A DNA stretch of 64,000 nucleotides, from assembly GCF_003851125.1 (NCBI RefSeq), contig NZ_BGOW01000014.1, forward strand, positions 1 through 64,000, in the 5' to 3' direction. This DNA is from Sulfuriferula multivorans. Lineage in GTDB: Bacteria > Pseudomonadota > Gammaproteobacteria > Burkholderiales > Sulfuriferulaceae. The translations under genes were made by a program, and so were the position numbers. Shown here piece after piece: positions 57,008-64,000 of this stretch (its first letter is position 1; every line of letters begins with the position of its first letter). Below the pieces are notes generated by a model, which made no database searches, was not told the DNA's origin, and saw only the letters and a list, made by a program, of their open reading frames with translations.

Positions 57008-58558
57008 GTGAACACTTCAACCATCGTCCAAAAACTCTGGAACTACTGCAACGTGCTGCGCGACGACGGCATGAGCTACGGCGACTATGTCGAACAGCTC
57101 ACCTATCTGCTGTTCTTGAAGATGGCCGACGAGCGCAGCCGGCCGCCCTACAACCAGGCCAGCCCGGTGCTCGCCGGCTATGACTGGCCCAGCCTGGTGA
57201 AGAAGGACGGCGACGAGCTGTTCGACCACTACCGCCACACGCTGGAGGAACTGGGCAAGCAGAAAGGCTTGCTCGGCCTGATCTTCACCAAATCGCAGAA
57301 CAAGTTCCAGGACCCGGCCAAGCTGCGGCGGCTGATCGTGGACCTGATCGACAAGGAAACCTGGGTGTCGATGAGCGCCGACGTGAAGGGCGACGCCTAC
57401 GAGGGCCTGCTGGAGAAGAACGCGCAGGACACCAAGTCCGGCGCGGGCCAGTACTTCACGCCGCGCCCGCTGATCCAGGCGATTGTCGATGCCATGGCGC
57501 CCAGGGCCGGCGAGACCATCTCCGACCCGGCCTGCGGCACCGGCGGCTTTCTGCTGGCGGCGCACGACTATGTGGTGAAACACTACCCCAACATGACATC
57601 GGCGGAGAAGAAGAAACTGCGCGGCGAAAGCTTCAAGGGCTGGGAACTGGTGCAGGCCACCGCCCGGCTGTGCGCGATGAACATGCTGCTGCACGGCATC
57701 GGCAGTGTAGAAGCGGCGTCCCGCCGCTTGGACGACGATGAAAAGCGGCGGGACGCCGCTTCTACGTTGCCGATTGCGGTGGGCGATTCGCTGGCCGCCG
57801 ACCCGGGCGAGCGCTTTGATGTGGTGCTGACCAATCCTCCCTTCGGCAAGAAGAGCAGCACCACCATCGTGGGCGAGGAGGGCAAGGTCAGCAAGGAGCG
57901 CGACACCGTCGAGCGCGACGACTTCTGGGCCACCACCTCGAACAAGCAGCTCAACTTCGTCCAGCACGTGAAGACGCTGCTGAAGCAGAACGGCCGCGCC
58001 GCCCTGGTGCTGCCGGACAACGTGCTGTTCGAAGGCGGGGCCGGCGAGACCATCCGCCGCAAACTGCTGCACGACTGTGACGTCCACACCCTGCTGCGCC
58101 TGCCCACCGGCCTGTTCTACGCTCAGGGCGTGAAGGCGAACGTGCTGTTCTTCGACAAAAAGCCCGCCGCCGAAACCCCGTGGACCCGCAAGCTGTGGAT
58201 CTACGACCTGCGCACCAACATGCACTTCACGCTCAAGACCAGCACGCTGAAGCGGGAAGACCTGGACGAGTTCGTGAAGTGCTACCACCCGGAAAACCGG
58301 CATGACCGGAAAGCCACGTGGTCGGCAGAAAACCCCGATGGCCGCTGGCGTGAATATGGCTATGAAGAGCTGATCAACCGCGACAAGGCCAGCCTGGATA
58401 TCTTCTGGCTAAGGGATGAATCGCTGTCCGACTCCGACAACCTGCCCGCGCCGGAAGTGATCGCGGCGGAGATTGTGGAGGATTTGGAGGCGGCGCTGGA
58501 ACAGTTCAGGGAGATCGCTACTGATCTCAGTGCCAGCGGGACAGGCGAACACCCCTGA
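57008..58558 (+). CDS. hsdM: type I restriction-modification methyltransferase subunit M with in-frame REP pair
   Basis: HsdM transfers methyl groups to adenine N6 in the HsdS target. The GTG start matches the duplicated N terminus upstream. The SAM-binding motif DPACGTGGFLLAA (from 173) and the catalytic NPPF (276-279) are intact. Residues 234-253 are a translated REP pair (VEAASRRL...KRRDAAST) between HGIGS and LPIAVGDSL. 516 residues. It is the last gene of the operon. Confidence 0.93.
   Translation: MNTSTIVQKLWNYCNVLRDDGMSYGDYVEQLTYLLFLKMADERSRPPYNQASPVLAGYDWPSLVKKDGDELFDHYRHTLEELGKQKGLLGLIFTKSQNKFQDPAKLRRLIVDLIDKETWVSMSADVKGDAYEGLLEKNAQDTKSGAGQYFTPRPLIQAIVDAMAPRAGETISDPACGTGGFLLAAHDYVVKHYPNMTSAEKKKLRGESFKGWELVQATARLCAMNMLLHGIGSVEAASRRLDDDEKRRDAASTLPIAVGDSLAADPGERFDVVLTNPPFGKKSSTTIVGEEGKVSKERDTVERDDFWATTSNKQLNFVQHVKTLLKQNGRAALVLPDNVLFEGGAGETIRRKLLHDCDVHTLLRLPTGLFYAQGVKANVLFFDKKPAAETPWTRKLWIYDLRTNMHFTLKTSTLKREDLDEFVKCYHPENRHDRKATWSAENPDGRWREYGYEELINRDKASLDIFWLRDESLSDSDNLPAPEVIAAEIVEDLEAALEQFREIATDLSASGTGEHP
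57707..57765. repeat. REP pair (BIME) inserted in hsdM
   Basis: A direct REP (57707-57729) and an inverted REP (57743-57765) are separated by 13 bases. It is read in frame as VEAASRRL-DDDE-KRRDAAST, the same phase as in hsdR. The unit is 59 bp. It falls between the SAM-binding and NPPF motifs, in a loop that is short in typical HsdM proteins. Confidence 0.9.
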
Positions 58559-58561
58559 TCA

Positions 58562-58906
58562 TCAAGTTCTCAACCTCTCCAGCGCAGCAAACGCATCGTC
58601 AATCCGCTGTGCATTACTCACGGGTTTGGCTTGTTTGGTGGCCGCCTGCTTCTTCGTCACGCGTTTGCCGGACACTCTTTTTGCTTCGCCCTGCCCGGCC
58701 TGTTCCGGGCTGATCTGGGCCAGTTGTTCGACAAACATCAACAGGCTTTCGCGCGAGCCGCTGATGGAAGGCTCCGCAACCGCTGCTGTGGCCTTGCGCC
58801 CCTTGATTACCGGCAAATCGATGCTTGCTGGTGTATCCGTGCGCAGGGTCTGGCTTAATGCTTCTGCAATGCTGCGGGCTTGTTTGTCACCCGCGCCGGC
58901 CTGCAT
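58562..58906 (-). CDS. hypothetical protein, start uncertain
   Basis: A hydrophilic protein with a Lys/Ala-rich stretch (GKRVTKKQAATKQAKP) and a C-terminal helix (NAQRIDDAFAALERLRT). The only in-frame ATG is at 58906, giving 114 residues. The frame stays open and looks coding upstream to a CTG at 59020 (PAFEITPAPESIKQHIQ), which suggests a lost or non-standard start codon. It is convergent with hsdM, with three bases between them. No family was recognised. Confidence 0.55.
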   Translation of the reverse strand: MQAGAGDKQARSIAEALSQTLRTDTPASIDLPVIKGRKATAAVAEPSISGSRESLLMFVEQLAQISPEQAGQGEAKRVSGKRVTKKQAATKQAKPVSNAQRIDDAFAALERLRT

Positions 58907-59050
58907 GCGCGTACCATGGGCCGCATGTTTGCGGCGCCTTTCGGATGGCAGGTGAGGCGTAGCGGCCTGGATGTGCTGCTTGATTGATTCGGGTGCAGGG
59001 GTTATTTCAAAGGCGGGCAGAAGCTGTACTGTGGAATGCGAATAAACGAA

Positions 59051-59076
59051 GCCCCGACACCTGGCGGTGCCGGGGC
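59051..59076 (-). terminator. terminator hairpin after the PEP-CTERM gene
   Basis: Arms GCCCCGACACC and GGTGCCGGGGC pair with one wobble around a 4-base loop, five bases past the stop on the minus strand, followed by TTCGTTTATT. Confidence 0.65.
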
Positions 59077-59081
59077 CTGGC

Positions 59082-59237
59082 TTACTTGCGTTTATTGCGG
59101 GAAAGGATCAGCGCCACAACGCCAATCCCGAACAGAAAGAGAGTTTCAGGTTCAGGGACTGTTGTTGGTGCCACTCCCCCTGCAGCCCAAAGATTCGATG
59201 AAATGAGACTGAAGGCGATAAATGACAGATATTTCAT
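59082..59237 (-). CDS. PEP-CTERM sorting-signal mini-protein
   Basis: A 51-residue protein: signal peptide MKYLSFIAFSLISSNLWA, a very short mature part (AGGVAPTT), then the PEP-CTERM signal VPEPETLFLFGIGVVALILS ending with the basic tail RNKRK. Exosortase would cleave near the PEP motif. GGGAG lies about seven bases before the ATG and a terminator follows. Almost nothing remains between the two signals, so it may be a deletion remnant or a minimal exported peptide. Confidence 0.8.
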   Translation of the reverse strand: MKYLSFIAFSLISSNLWAAGGVAPTTVPEPETLFLFGIGVVALILSRNKRK

Positions 59238-59461
59238 GATGATCTCCCGGAAAGTTGCGCTTGATATGCGTGAAAATAATTAAGCATAAAACATACCATT
59301 ATTTATTATTTTGTTCGAAACAAGCACATGCGTAATTCAAGGTTATAAGATTGGGCGTATGTGTAAAATAAAACGACACTTGGAAAATAAAACGCGAAAG
59401 TATTTGTTCAGTGTAATTCACACTGCTTGATACGAAAATCCTGATGGCCTTGGCGAAATTC

Positions 59462-59797
59462 ATGAAATTCCCACATCTCCCGCTCGGCGCGCAGTTCGAA
59501 TTCGAGGGTAAAGTCTATACCAAAGTCAGCCCGCTGGTGGCTTCGGCAGAAGACGGTAGCGGTCAGCGCGTGATTCCGCGTTACGCAGTGCTCAGGCCCA
59601 TCGGCGATTCGGTGCAGCCCAAGGCAGCGGCGCATGCCGGGCAACTTGATCCGGACAAGGTGCGGGTGGCGTTTGCACGCTTTGAAGCCGATGCGATGCG
59701 GTTGCTGGACGAGGCTTGTGGCGACGATGCGGGTCGTGGCGATGCGCTCAAGGCGGAGTTGGTTGAGGCGGGACAGCGGTTTCTGGAGGCGCTGTAA
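59462..59797 (+). CDS. hypothetical protein
   Basis: The 111-residue protein starts MKFPHLPLGAQFEFEGKVYT and continues as a beta-rich N-terminal half with a helical C terminus ending LVEAGQRFLEAL. An in-frame start at 59444 would add six residues. Its last 36 bases recur at 63767-63802 beyond the cytochrome module. No family was recognised. Confidence 0.65.
   Translation: MKFPHLPLGAQFEFEGKVYTKVSPLVASAEDGSGQRVIPRYAVLRPIGDSVQPKAAAHAGQLDPDKVRVAFARFEADAMRLLDEACGDDAGRGDALKAELVEAGQRFLEAL
59759..59794 (+). repeat. direct repeat, left copy, bracketing the cytochrome module
   Basis: It encodes LVEAGQRFLEAL at the end of the preceding gene. The right copy at 63767-63802 differs at 3 of 36 bases. The stretch 59798-60003 after it holds no gene I can support. 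Confidence 0.7.
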
Positions 59798-60003
59798 CAC
59801 GTCGGTGCCCGGCAGCGTGCAATATCGAATATCGACGACGCTGGCGAGGAAATGCGTGTTCGGATTGTAATCCCCCACAAAAAAACCAAAGGTCGCGGTC
59901 ATGCACTGCAGCGTGTGCAGGTTTTCTGGCGGTGACATCAACCCTCAGCCCGGCAAGCCGCTAGCCAGCGCAGCTTGAGAGAGCCAGAGGACGCACAGCC
60001 CAG

Positions 60004-60020
60004 CTTAAGAAAGCCTTAAG
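60004..60020 (+). promoter_or_regulatory. PmrA/QseB-type response-regulator box
   Basis: CTTAAG-AAAGC-CTTAAG is a direct repeat with a 5-base spacer, the pattern bound by PmrA/QseB regulators. It ends 34 bp before the first cytochrome start. A QseB-like regulator is encoded in the same module at 61728, so autoregulation is likely. Confidence 0.65.
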
Positions 60021-60054
60021 ATTTCAGCCGCAACATGGCAACAAAGGAGTTGCC

Positions 60055-60474
60055 ATGAATCTATCGTCCCTGCATCAATCCCTGCTTCGATCCATCGCCG
60101 CCGTCGGGCTGGCCGTTGCTGCTCTCGCGCCTGCCGCCCAGGCGGCGACCGCGCCGGAGCTGTTGTCTGGCTATACCGCCCAGGCCGGTTCGCCTGCCGT
60201 GCCCGCCCGTGGCCAGCAGTTCTTCACCGCCCACCACGGCCGCGAATGGAGTTGCGCCTCGTGCCATGGCGCAGTGCCCACCAAGACCGGCAAGCATGCG
60301 TCGACCGGTAAGACCATCGGCGCGCTGGCGCCGGCCTTCAACCCCGAGCGCTTCACCGACGCGGCCAGGACCGAGAAATGGTTCCGCCGCAATTGCAATG
60401 ACGTCGTGGGCCGCGAATGCACTGCCGCCGAGAAGGCGGACGTGTTGAGCTGGCTGCTGACGCTCAAGCCATGA
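60055..60474 (+). CDS. DUF1924 c-type cytochrome
   Basis: A signal peptide (about 1-30, cleavage after AQA) and one haem site, CASCH (Cys67-His71). The segment WFRRNCNDVVGRECTAAEKA with two further cysteines and the ending DVLSWLLTLKP are typical of DUF1924. The 139-residue protein is periplasmic. AAGGAG precedes the ATG. It is the first gene of a cytochrome c / cytochrome c / cytochrome b / regulator / kinase operon. Confidence 0.9.
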   Translation: MNLSSLHQSLLRSIAAVGLAVAALAPAAQAATAPELLSGYTAQAGSPAVPARGQQFFTAHHGREWSCASCHGAVPTKTGKHASTGKTIGALAPAFNPERFTDAARTEKWFRRNCNDVVGRECTAAEKADVLSWLLTLKP

Positions 60475-60512
60475 TGCGCCCCACTTCATCCACCCTATAA
60501 GGAGAACCCGCC

Positions 60513-61001
60513 ATGCCGTTTCGACTTCACTCCCGCGTCCATCAGGCCCTGTTCGGCTTGCTCGTCGCCATCGCTATCAACCACCCGGCCATGGCCGATG
60601 ACGACCAGCGCGCTGCGCGGGTGCCGCTGTTGCCCAAGTATCAGCAGGAATGCGCCGCCTGCCACGTGGCCTATCCGCCCGGCATGCTGCCGGCCGCCTC
60701 CTGGCAGCGGGTGATGCACAACCTGCCGCACCACTACGGCACGGATGCCTCGCTTGATCCGGCAACGGTGAAACAGCTCGCGACCTGGCTCACCGCCTAC
60801 TCCGGCACTTATGGGCGCGTGCGCGAAGCGCCTCCCGAGGATCGCATCACCCGTTCGGCGTGGTTCATTCGCCAGCACGACGAGGTGCCTGCGTCCGCCT
60901 GGAAGCGACCGTCGATAAAGAGCGCTTCCAACTGTGCCGCCTGCCATACCCGATCCGACCAAGGAGATTTCAATGAACGATTTGTCCGTATCCCCCGCTA
61001 A
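60513..61001 (+). CDS. diheme cytochrome c
   Basis: A signal peptide (about 1-28, cleavage after AMA) and two haem sites, CAACH at 47-51 and CAACH at 141-145, in a 162-residue protein of the DHC family (PKYQQECAACHVAYPPGMLP and the ending FNERFVRIP). AAGGAG precedes the ATG. It would pass electrons between the cytochrome b encoded next and a periplasmic partner. Its end overlaps the cytochrome b start by 29 bases. Confidence 0.92.
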   Translation: MPFRLHSRVHQALFGLLVAIAINHPAMADDDQRAARVPLLPKYQQECAACHVAYPPGMLPAASWQRVMHNLPHHYGTDASLDPATVKQLATWLTAYSGTYGRVREAPPEDRITRSAWFIRQHDEVPASAWKRPSIKSASNCAACHTRSDQGDFNERFVRIPR

Positions 61002-61701
61002 CCAATCTGTCGACGCACTGGGAACCCGCAAGATCCTGGTCTGGGACGTTCCGGTTCGCGTCTTCCACTGGCTCATGGTGCTGAGTTTTGCCGGTGCCTA
61101 CCTCACCGCCGAAAGCGAATCTTGGCGACTGCTGCATGTGACGCTGGGCTACACGATGGCCGGTCTGGTGGGCTTTCGCATTGCCTGGGGCCTGATGGGC
61201 ACCCGTTATGCGCGCTTCTCGACCTTCGTGCGTGGCCCCAAAGCAGTGGCGCGCTATGTCGGCGCGTTGCTGCGCGGCCGGCCCGAACACCATACAGGCC
61301 ACAACCCGGCCGGCGCGCTGGCCATCGTGGCCCTGCTGGGCCTGGCGCTGGCCGTCACCGCAGCGGGCTGGGCCACCTACAACGATATCGCAGGCGACTG
61401 GCTGGAAGAGGTGCACGAGGCGGCAGCCAACGTGATGCTGGCCGTCATCGGTGTGCATGTCGCCGGTGTGTTGCTCAGCAGTTGGCTGCACCGCGAGAAT
61501 CTGGTGGGCTCGATGATCAACGGGCGCAAGCCGGGCCTGCCGGAGCAAGGTATTCGCCGCCCCTGGCGCAGCGTGGCCGTGCTGATGCTGGCGGTGGTGC
61601 TGGGTTTCTGGTGGATGCAGTGGCAAAGCGCACCGTCGGGCACTGGTCTCGCCGACCGGCCCGCTGCATCGGCGACGGTCGGGAACCCTGATCGCGGCTG
61701 A
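60973..61701 (+). CDS. cytochrome b561-family membrane protein
   Basis: The 60973 start has AAGGAG upstream. The 242-residue protein has four core helices with candidate haem-ligand histidines in VPVRVFHWLMVLSFAGAY, LLHVTLGYTMAGLVGFRIAW, EEVHEAAANVMLAVIGVHVA and nearby, and a fifth hydrophobic segment near the C terminus. It probably exchanges electrons between the quinone pool and the two cytochromes c encoded upstream. Confidence 0.9.
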   Translation: MNDLSVSPANQSVDALGTRKILVWDVPVRVFHWLMVLSFAGAYLTAESESWRLLHVTLGYTMAGLVGFRIAWGLMGTRYARFSTFVRGPKAVARYVGALLRGRPEHHTGHNPAGALAIVALLGLALAVTAAGWATYNDIAGDWLEEVHEAAANVMLAVIGVHVAGVLLSSWLHRENLVGSMINGRKPGLPEQGIRRPWRSVAVLMLAVVLGFWWMQWQSAPSGTGLADRPAASATVGNPDRG

Positions 61702-61727
61702 GCACGCTTCGTGAGACAATTCACGCC

Positions 61728-62399
61728 ATGCATATCCTGCTCGCCGAAGACGATCCGCTGCTGGGTGACGGCCTACGCGCCGGTCTGCGGCAGCTCGGCT
61801 TCCAGGTGGACTGGGTGCGCAACGGCGAGGCCGCAGAGCGCGAGTTGCGCGCCCAGCCTTATGCGGCTGCGGTGCTCGACCTCGGGCTGCCGTTGAAGGA
61901 TGGCATGGAGGTGCTGGCTGCCGTCCGCCGCGCCGGCGTCACGCTGCCGGTGCTGGTGCTTACCGCGCGTGACGCAGTGCCCGACCGTATCCGCGGACTC
62001 GACGTCGGCGCCGACGACTATGTGGTCAAGCCGGTGGACCTGCACGAACTTGCCGCACGGCTGCGCGCGCTGATTCGTCGTGCACACGGCCAGCCGCAGG
62101 AGTGCCTGACCGTGCAGGATGTCGTTCTCGATCCGGCGGCCCGCTCCGTGCGACAGGCGGGCGAGTCCGTCATGCTGTCGACGCGGGAGTTTGACCTGCT
62201 GCACGCGTTCATGCTCAACGCCGACCGCGTGCTCTCGCGTGAACAGCTCGAACAGCATCTCTACAGCTGGGGCCAGGAGGTGGAAAGCAACGCCGTCGAG
62301 GTGCATATCCACAATCTGCGACGCAAGCTTGGCGCTGCACTGATCCAGACCGTGCGCGGCGTCGGCTACATTCTGCTGCGCGACTTACCGAAATCATGA
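61728..62399 (+). CDS. OmpR-family response regulator, QseB/PmrA-like
   Basis: The receiver has ILLAEDDPLLGDGLRAGLRQ, Asp51 in AVLDLGLPLKDGMEVL, and GADDYVVKPVDLHEL. The winged helix has LSTREFDLLHAFMLNADRVL and ESNAVEVHIHNLRRKLG with IQTVRGVGYILL, as in QseB/PmrA. 223 residues. It overlaps the kinase start by four bases. The CTTAAG box at 60004 is its likely site. Confidence 0.92.
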   Translation: MHILLAEDDPLLGDGLRAGLRQLGFQVDWVRNGEAAERELRAQPYAAAVLDLGLPLKDGMEVLAAVRRAGVTLPVLVLTARDAVPDRIRGLDVGADDYVVKPVDLHELAARLRALIRRAHGQPQECLTVQDVVLDPAARSVRQAGESVMLSTREFDLLHAFMLNADRVLSREQLEQHLYSWGQEVESNAVEVHIHNLRRKLGAALIQTVRGVGYILLRDLPKS

Positions 62400-63757
62400 T
62401 CAAACCGTCTGGTTCGCTGCAAGGCCGGCTGCTCGCGCTGGTACTCGCCGTGGTGGTGGGCGTCTGGCTGGTCACCGCGGCGATGACCTGGTTTGACGCG
62501 CGCTACGAGCTCGACGAGTTGCTCGATAGCCACCTGGCGCAGGCGGCTGCGCTGCTGGTGGTGCAGCAGACGCGCGAGGTAGAGGACGACGGCCCCGGCA
62601 TTGATACGCCCACATTGCACCGTTATGCGCCCAAGGTGGCGTTCCAGGTTTTCCACGAGGGTCGCTTGGTGCTGCGCTCGGCCAACGCGCCGGTCACACC
62701 AATGGTCGAATCCGGCAAGGACATCAAGACCGGCTTCGCGACAGCGCAGATCAAAGGCATTGCGTGGCGTGTATTTGCGGCCTACGGGGCTGAGCGCGAC
62801 GTGCAGGTGTACGTGGGCGAGCAGGCGAGTTCGCGGGACTCGATTCTGTGGGCCGTGCTGCGCAGCACGCTGTGGCCGATGGTCGTGGCGCTGCCGCTAC
62901 TGGCGTTGGCGGTGTGGTGGGCGGTATACCGCGGCGTCGCACCCATGCGCCGGCTCGGGCGTGCACTGGCTGAGCGCCAACCGCAGGCGCTGCATCCGGT
63001 CGCGCTCGACGGCATAAGCTCGGAGATGGCGCCGATGATCAACGCCCTGAACGGTCTGTTCGAGCGCATTGGCACGTTGCTGGAATCCGAACGCCGCTTC
63101 ACGGCAGATGCCGCGCACGAACTGCGCACGCCGATCGCGGCGATCCGTGCCCAAGCGCAGGTGGCGTTGGGCGAAGCTGACGATGCCTTGCGTAGGCACG
63201 CGCTTAAAAACACGCTGGAGGGCTGCGATCGCGCCACGCGACTGGTGGAGCAATTGCTGACCTTGTCCAGGCTGGAAGCCGTTACGGCGCCTGCCATGGC
63301 GGCGGTCGATCTGAGCGCGTTGACGCAACTGGTGGTGGCCGAACTGGCACCGAAAGCGCTCGCCAAACATCAAACGCTGGAATTCGATGCCACTGAACCC
63401 TGCAGCGTTCCAGGCAACGAGACGCTGCTCGCGGTTCTGGTGCGTAATCTGGTCGACAACGCGGTGAGATACAGCCCGGCGTCAGCGCAAGTGAAGGTGA
63501 GCGTGCGGCAGCAGGCCGGGCGTGTTGTGTTGAGCGTTGAAGACAGTGGGCCGGGTCTGGCCGATACCGACCGGAACAGGCTGGGTGAGCGGTTCTTCAG
63601 AGTGCCTGGCAGCAGTGAGAGCGGCAGTGGACTGGGCTGGTCGATCGTGCGACGCATCGCAGCGGTGCACCGGCTGGATATGCAGGTCGAGACTTCGGCA
63701 GAACTGGGCGGCCTCGCCGTTCGCGTCATCGGTCAGGCGAATGTCGGGACAGTGTGA
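62396..63757 (+). CDS. sensor histidine kinase, QseC-like
   Basis: The 453-residue kinase has two transmembrane helices (about 12-30 and 158-178) around a periplasmic sensor domain. HisKA with TADAAHELRTPIAAIRAQAQ and HATPase with LVDNAVRYSPASAQ, DSGPGLADTD and SGSGLGWSIVRR follow. It is complete and translationally coupled to the regulator. The signal is unknown; QseC/PmrB relatives sense metals or other envelope cues. Confidence 0.92.
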   Translation: MIKPSGSLQGRLLALVLAVVVGVWLVTAAMTWFDARYELDELLDSHLAQAAALLVVQQTREVEDDGPGIDTPTLHRYAPKVAFQVFHEGRLVLRSANAPVTPMVESGKDIKTGFATAQIKGIAWRVFAAYGAERDVQVYVGEQASSRDSILWAVLRSTLWPMVVALPLLALAVWWAVYRGVAPMRRLGRALAERQPQALHPVALDGISSEMAPMINALNGLFERIGTLLESERRFTADAAHELRTPIAAIRAQAQVALGEADDALRRHALKNTLEGCDRATRLVEQLLTLSRLEAVTAPAMAAVDLSALTQLVVAELAPKALAKHQTLEFDATEPCSVPGNETLLAVLVRNLVDNAVRYSPASAQVKVSVRQQAGRVVLSVEDSGPGLADTDRNRLGERFFRVPGSSESGSGLGWSIVRRIAAVHRLDMQVETSAELGGLAVRVIGQANVGTV

Positions 63758-63766
63758 GTGTTTTCA

Positions 63767-63802
63767 TTGGCTGAAGCGGGGCAGCGGTTTCTGGAGGCGC
63801 TG
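63767..63802 (+). repeat. direct repeat, right copy, bracketing the cytochrome module
   Basis: It reads LAEAGQRFLEAL in one frame, then RR and a stop, an almost exact copy of the C terminus of the protein encoded at 59462. Only the gene tail is present, so it is a remnant. Confidence 0.7.
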
Positions 63803-63828
63803 CGGCGTTAGCCGGGGGCCTCGTCAGA

Positions 63829-64000
63829 TCAGACGCAGCCGGTGGGCTTGGGCAGGCCGCCGTATTTGGTGATGGGTTTCATCGGGCCGGTCATCCAGAT
63901 TTTGAAGAGTTCTTTTTGGTCTATCTCGATGTATTTGGCGAATTTCCGGACCGGCGGCACCGAGTTGCAATCCTCGTAGTATTCGCGGGCTTTCATGATC
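63829..64000 (-). CDS. DsrC/TusE-family sulfur carrier, C-terminal part
   Basis: The visible 56 residues include AREYYEDCNSVPPVRKFAKY and the family C terminus KYGGLPKPTGCV, with the conserved penultimate cysteine that carries persulfide. The second cysteine of true DsrC, 11 residues before it, is Thr here, so it looks more like a TusE-type or DsrC-like relative. The N terminus lies beyond the right edge. Confidence 0.88.
   Translation of the reverse strand, partial: IMKAREYYEDCNSVPPVRKFAKYIEIDQKELFKIWMTGPMKPITKYGGLPKPTGCV

Noticed and set aside
50779-57765. Recurrent GAAGCGGCGTCCCGCCGCTT repeats as a CRISPR array
   Set aside because: Copies are few, widely and irregularly spaced, lie inside coding genes in both orientations, and have no cas genes nearby. 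They are REP palindromes.
59408-59941. 177-residue minus-strand frame overlapping the hypothetical gene at 59462
   Set aside because: The plus-strand frame has better amino-acid composition and its C terminus recurs at 63767. The minus frame has no recognised domain, though its first part (FGFFVGDYNPNTHFLASVVD) is not obviously random.

Overview
The window reads as a chromosomal segment of a betaproteobacterium, most likely a sulfur-oxidising Nitrosomonadales-type organism. This is inferred from gene content and order: a Tat-exported high-potential iron-sulfur protein, several c-type cytochromes, a DsrC/TusE-family sulfur carrier at the right edge, a PEP-CTERM mini-protein, ntrYX-trkAH downstream of rsmB, and the mreBCD-mrdA-rodA-rlpA-dacA-lipBA cell-wall cluster. 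No species can be named from sequence alone.

Layout. Positions 1-800 hold gene fragments and an inverted pair of intergenic repeats. From 0.8 to 8.5 kb, on the minus strand, lie a zinc-ribbon protein, prmA, accC, accB, aroQ, a TlpA-like thioredoxin, a long dsbD and cutA. From 8.5 to 13 kb are fxsA, a DUF4124 protein, pyrE, xth, ampG and a TauE/SafE-like protein. From 13 to 21.4 kb, plus strand, are rsmB, a DUF4390 protein, ntrY, a degenerate ntrX, trkA, trkH and a TPR protein. From 21.5 to 25.3 kb are two glutathione transferases, the HiPIP, a 101-bp inverted-repeat element, tRNA-Ala(CGC), an IS5-family element with a frameshift, and a cold-shock gene. From 25.4 to 32.4 kb are an ECF sigma factor, a two-component system, a DUF302/diheme cytochrome pair with an FNR-type box, a methyltransferase and small envelope proteins. 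From 32.6 to 48.7 kb are glmS, glmU, gatBAC, the rod-shape/cell-wall operon and lipoate synthesis.

The accessory part is 48.7-63.8 kb. It holds a type I restriction-modification operon in the order hsdR, toxin-antitoxin pair, hsdS, unknown gene, fic, hsdM. It is followed by a PEP-CTERM mini-gene, a hypothetical gene, and a cytochrome c/cytochrome b module with its own QseBC/PmrAB-type two-component system and a matching CTTAAG-N5-CTTAAG box.

Two patterns stand out. First, REP/BIME palindromes are inserted in frame in hsdR and hsdM, and a REP-associated HUH tyrosine transposase (RAYT) domain is inserted in frame inside hsdR. In every case the REP is read in the same phase, and the three REP-to-REP units (689, 56 and 59 bp) all leave a remainder of 2 when divided by 3. 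Second, three cargo modules (the toxin-antitoxin pair, fic, and the cytochrome/two-component block) are each bracketed by a duplicated end of the neighbouring gene: 129, 282 and 36 bp direct repeats. This suggests that the locus takes up modules while keeping a complete copy of each core gene.
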